The notes under the pieces were generated by a model that worked only from the letters and a program-made list of their open reading frames with translations, was not told where the DNA came from and did no database searches. The position numbers were made by a program, and so were the translations under genes. This document shows positions 62,955-64,000 of a DNA stretch of 64,000 nt, one piece after another. The stretch lies in assembly GCA_963773685.1 (NCBI GenBank), contig CAVZBY010000001.1, positions 310,001 through 374,000 on the forward strand, in the 5' to 3' direction. The DNA is from JALHVH01 sp963773685 (GTDB taxonomy: Bacteria; Acidobacteriota; Aminicenantia; Aminicenantales; Saccharicenantaceae). Every line of letters begins with the position of its first letter. Within the stretch, counting starts at the first letter, position 1.

Positions 62955-64000
62955 CGATGGCCGAGCTCCGACTCGAGGACGTGGCCCGGCGGACGGGAGG
63001 CAGGCTCGTCTCCGGCCCGCCGTCGCTTACGGTCCGGGGCTATGTCATCGACGCCCGCTGCGCCGGCCCCGGCGATCTCTTCTTCGCCGTCGTCGCGGGC
63101 CGGGACGGCCACGATTTCGTCGCTCAAGCCGCGGCGAACGGGGGATCGGGAGCGGTCGTCTCGAAGGACGTCCCCGCCCCCCCCGGCGGCACCTTCGGCC
63201 TCGTCCTCGTCCCGGACACCGTCCGGGCCCTTCAGGACCTCGCCCGGAGCGTCCTCCGCGACCATCCCGTCACGATCGTCGCGATCACCGGCAGCGTGGG
63301 CAAGACGACCACCAAGGAGTTCGCCGCCGCGTTCCTCTCCGCCGCGTTCCCCGTCCTGAAGTCCGAAAAGAACTTCAACAACCATCTCGGGCTGGCCCTG
63401 TCCCTGCTCAGGCTCGAGAAGGCCCACCGGGCGGCCGTCCTCGAAATGGGCATGAACGCGCCCGGCGAGATCGCGGCCCTGACCCGGATCGCGCCTCCGG
63501 ACATCGCCGTGATCACGAACATCCGCCCCGTCCATCTCCAGTTCTTCGCGGACATGGACGGCGTCGCCCTGGCCAAGAAGGAGATCCTCGACGGGATGAA
63601 GCCGGACGGGACCGCGGTCCTCAACGGCGACGACCCGCTGGTCCTCCGGATCGCGGAGTCCTGGCGGGGCCGGAGAGTGACCTTCGGCCGATCGGCGGCG
63701 TGCGATGTCCGGGCTTCGGCCGTCCGCCGCCGCGGATTACGAAGGCCTGAGCTTCGACCTGGCTTACGGCCGGGAAACGGCCGAGGTGGACCTCGCGTTC
63801 CTGGCCGAGAGCGCCGTCGAGGATTTCCTGGCCGCGGCCGCGGTGGCTTACGCCCTCGCCATCCCCGTCCGGGAGATCGTCCGCCGCGCCTCGTCCATGA
63901 AGCCTCAGCCGATGAGGGGGAACCTCGTCCCGCTGGCGAAGGGCGCCCGGCTCATCGACGATTCCTACAACTCGAATCCAATAGCCTTGGAGACGGCCCT
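62951..64000 (+). CDS. murF: UDP-MurNAc-tripeptide:D-Ala-D-Ala ligase, 3' end outside window (one frameshift)
   Basis: The first 350 or so residues are visible. The N-terminal substrate domain (about 5-105; DARCAGPGDLFFAVVAGRDGHDF) is followed by the ATP loop GSVGKTTTKE (114-123), NFNNHLGLALSLL and EMGMNAPGEI, all typical. A +1 break near 63725 separates this from DYEGLSFDLAYGRETA and a C-terminal DDSYNSNP motif near the window edge. It completes the cytoplasmic pentapeptide precursor. Starts in an ATGA overlap with murE. Confidence 0.92.
   Translation, partial: MTMAELRLEDVARRTGGRLVSGPPSLTVRGYVIDARCAGPGDLFFAVVAGRDGHDFVAQAAANGGSGAVVSKDVPAPPGGTFGLVLVPDTVRALQDLARSVLRDHPVTIVAITGSVGKTTTKEFAAAFLSAAFPVLKSEKNFNNHLGLALSLLRLEKAHRAAVLEMGMNAPGEIAALTRIAPPDIAVITNIRPVHLQFFADMDGVALAKKEILDGMKPDGTAVLNGDDPLVLRIAESWRGRRVTFGRSAACDVRASAVRRRGLRRPELRPGLRPGNGRGGPRVPGRERRRGFPGRGRGGLRPRHPRPGDRPPRLVHEASADEGEPRPAGEGRPAHRRFLQLESNSLGDGP

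Overview
This is a GC-rich bacterial window, most likely from an Acidobacteriota/Aminicenantes-type bacterium. The inference rests on gene content: an Oar-like TonB receptor with a carboxypeptidase-regulatory plug extension, a GWxTD-domain protein, many exported M14/M28 peptidases and amidohydrolases, and a DRG-like TGS GTPase. The cell wall is Gram-negative in type (outer-membrane barrels, TonB receptor, lipoproteins) and MurE carries the DNPR motif expected for meso-diaminopimelate. I saw no rRNA, tRNA, CRISPR array, transposase or phage gene.

Layout, left to right. 1-4763 (minus): the end of an acyl-CoA synthetase gene, then a five-gene envelope operon (YtkA-like protein, outer-membrane barrel, FMN-bind-like lipoprotein, FtsX/MacB-type permease, LolD-type ATPase). 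5101-8293 (minus): DMT exporter, ornithine-cyclodeaminase-like enzyme and PLP aminotransferase. 8362-21791 (minus): a large locus with a GntR/FCD regulator, a TonB-dependent receptor, two paralogous exported esterases and, between them, five consecutive amidohydrolase paralogs. Only one of the five keeps a full set of metal ligands. 21878-28398 (minus): an operon of two paralogous membrane-anchored proteins of unknown function, a TPR protein, an M14 carboxypeptidase and an exported class-V aminotransferase. A second M14 peptidase and a GWxTD protein diverge from it (28642-32732).

32769-41643: an acyltransferase-like membrane protein, an Ig/CARDB-like secreted protein, gyrB-gyrA and a DRG-like GTPase. 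41845-48801: an M28 peptidase, an outer-membrane barrel and a second amidohydrolase trio. 48896-57793: cyclophilin, a Cache lipoprotein, a second M28 peptidase followed by psd-pssA, an M23 peptidase, a FecR-like protein, a Nudix hydrolase and a small protein. 58017-64000: the start of a division/cell-wall (dcw) cluster, mraZ-rsmH-ftsL-ftsI-murE-murF, with a promoter and an MraZ-box-like triple repeat.

The genes suggest a cell that digests proteinaceous or amide/ester-linked material outside the cytoplasm. Exported peptidases, esterases and amidohydrolases would act with a TonB receptor under a GntR-family regulator. A shared 11-base element in the promoters of the receptor gene and of the 28398-21878 operon ties the two into one candidate regulon.

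Caution: from about 37.4 kb to the right end, at least 18 reading-frame breaks occur, mostly +1, including in gyrA, gyrB, ftsI, murE and murF. None is evident before that point. They are most simply sequence errors, and the affected genes are annotated here across the breaks.
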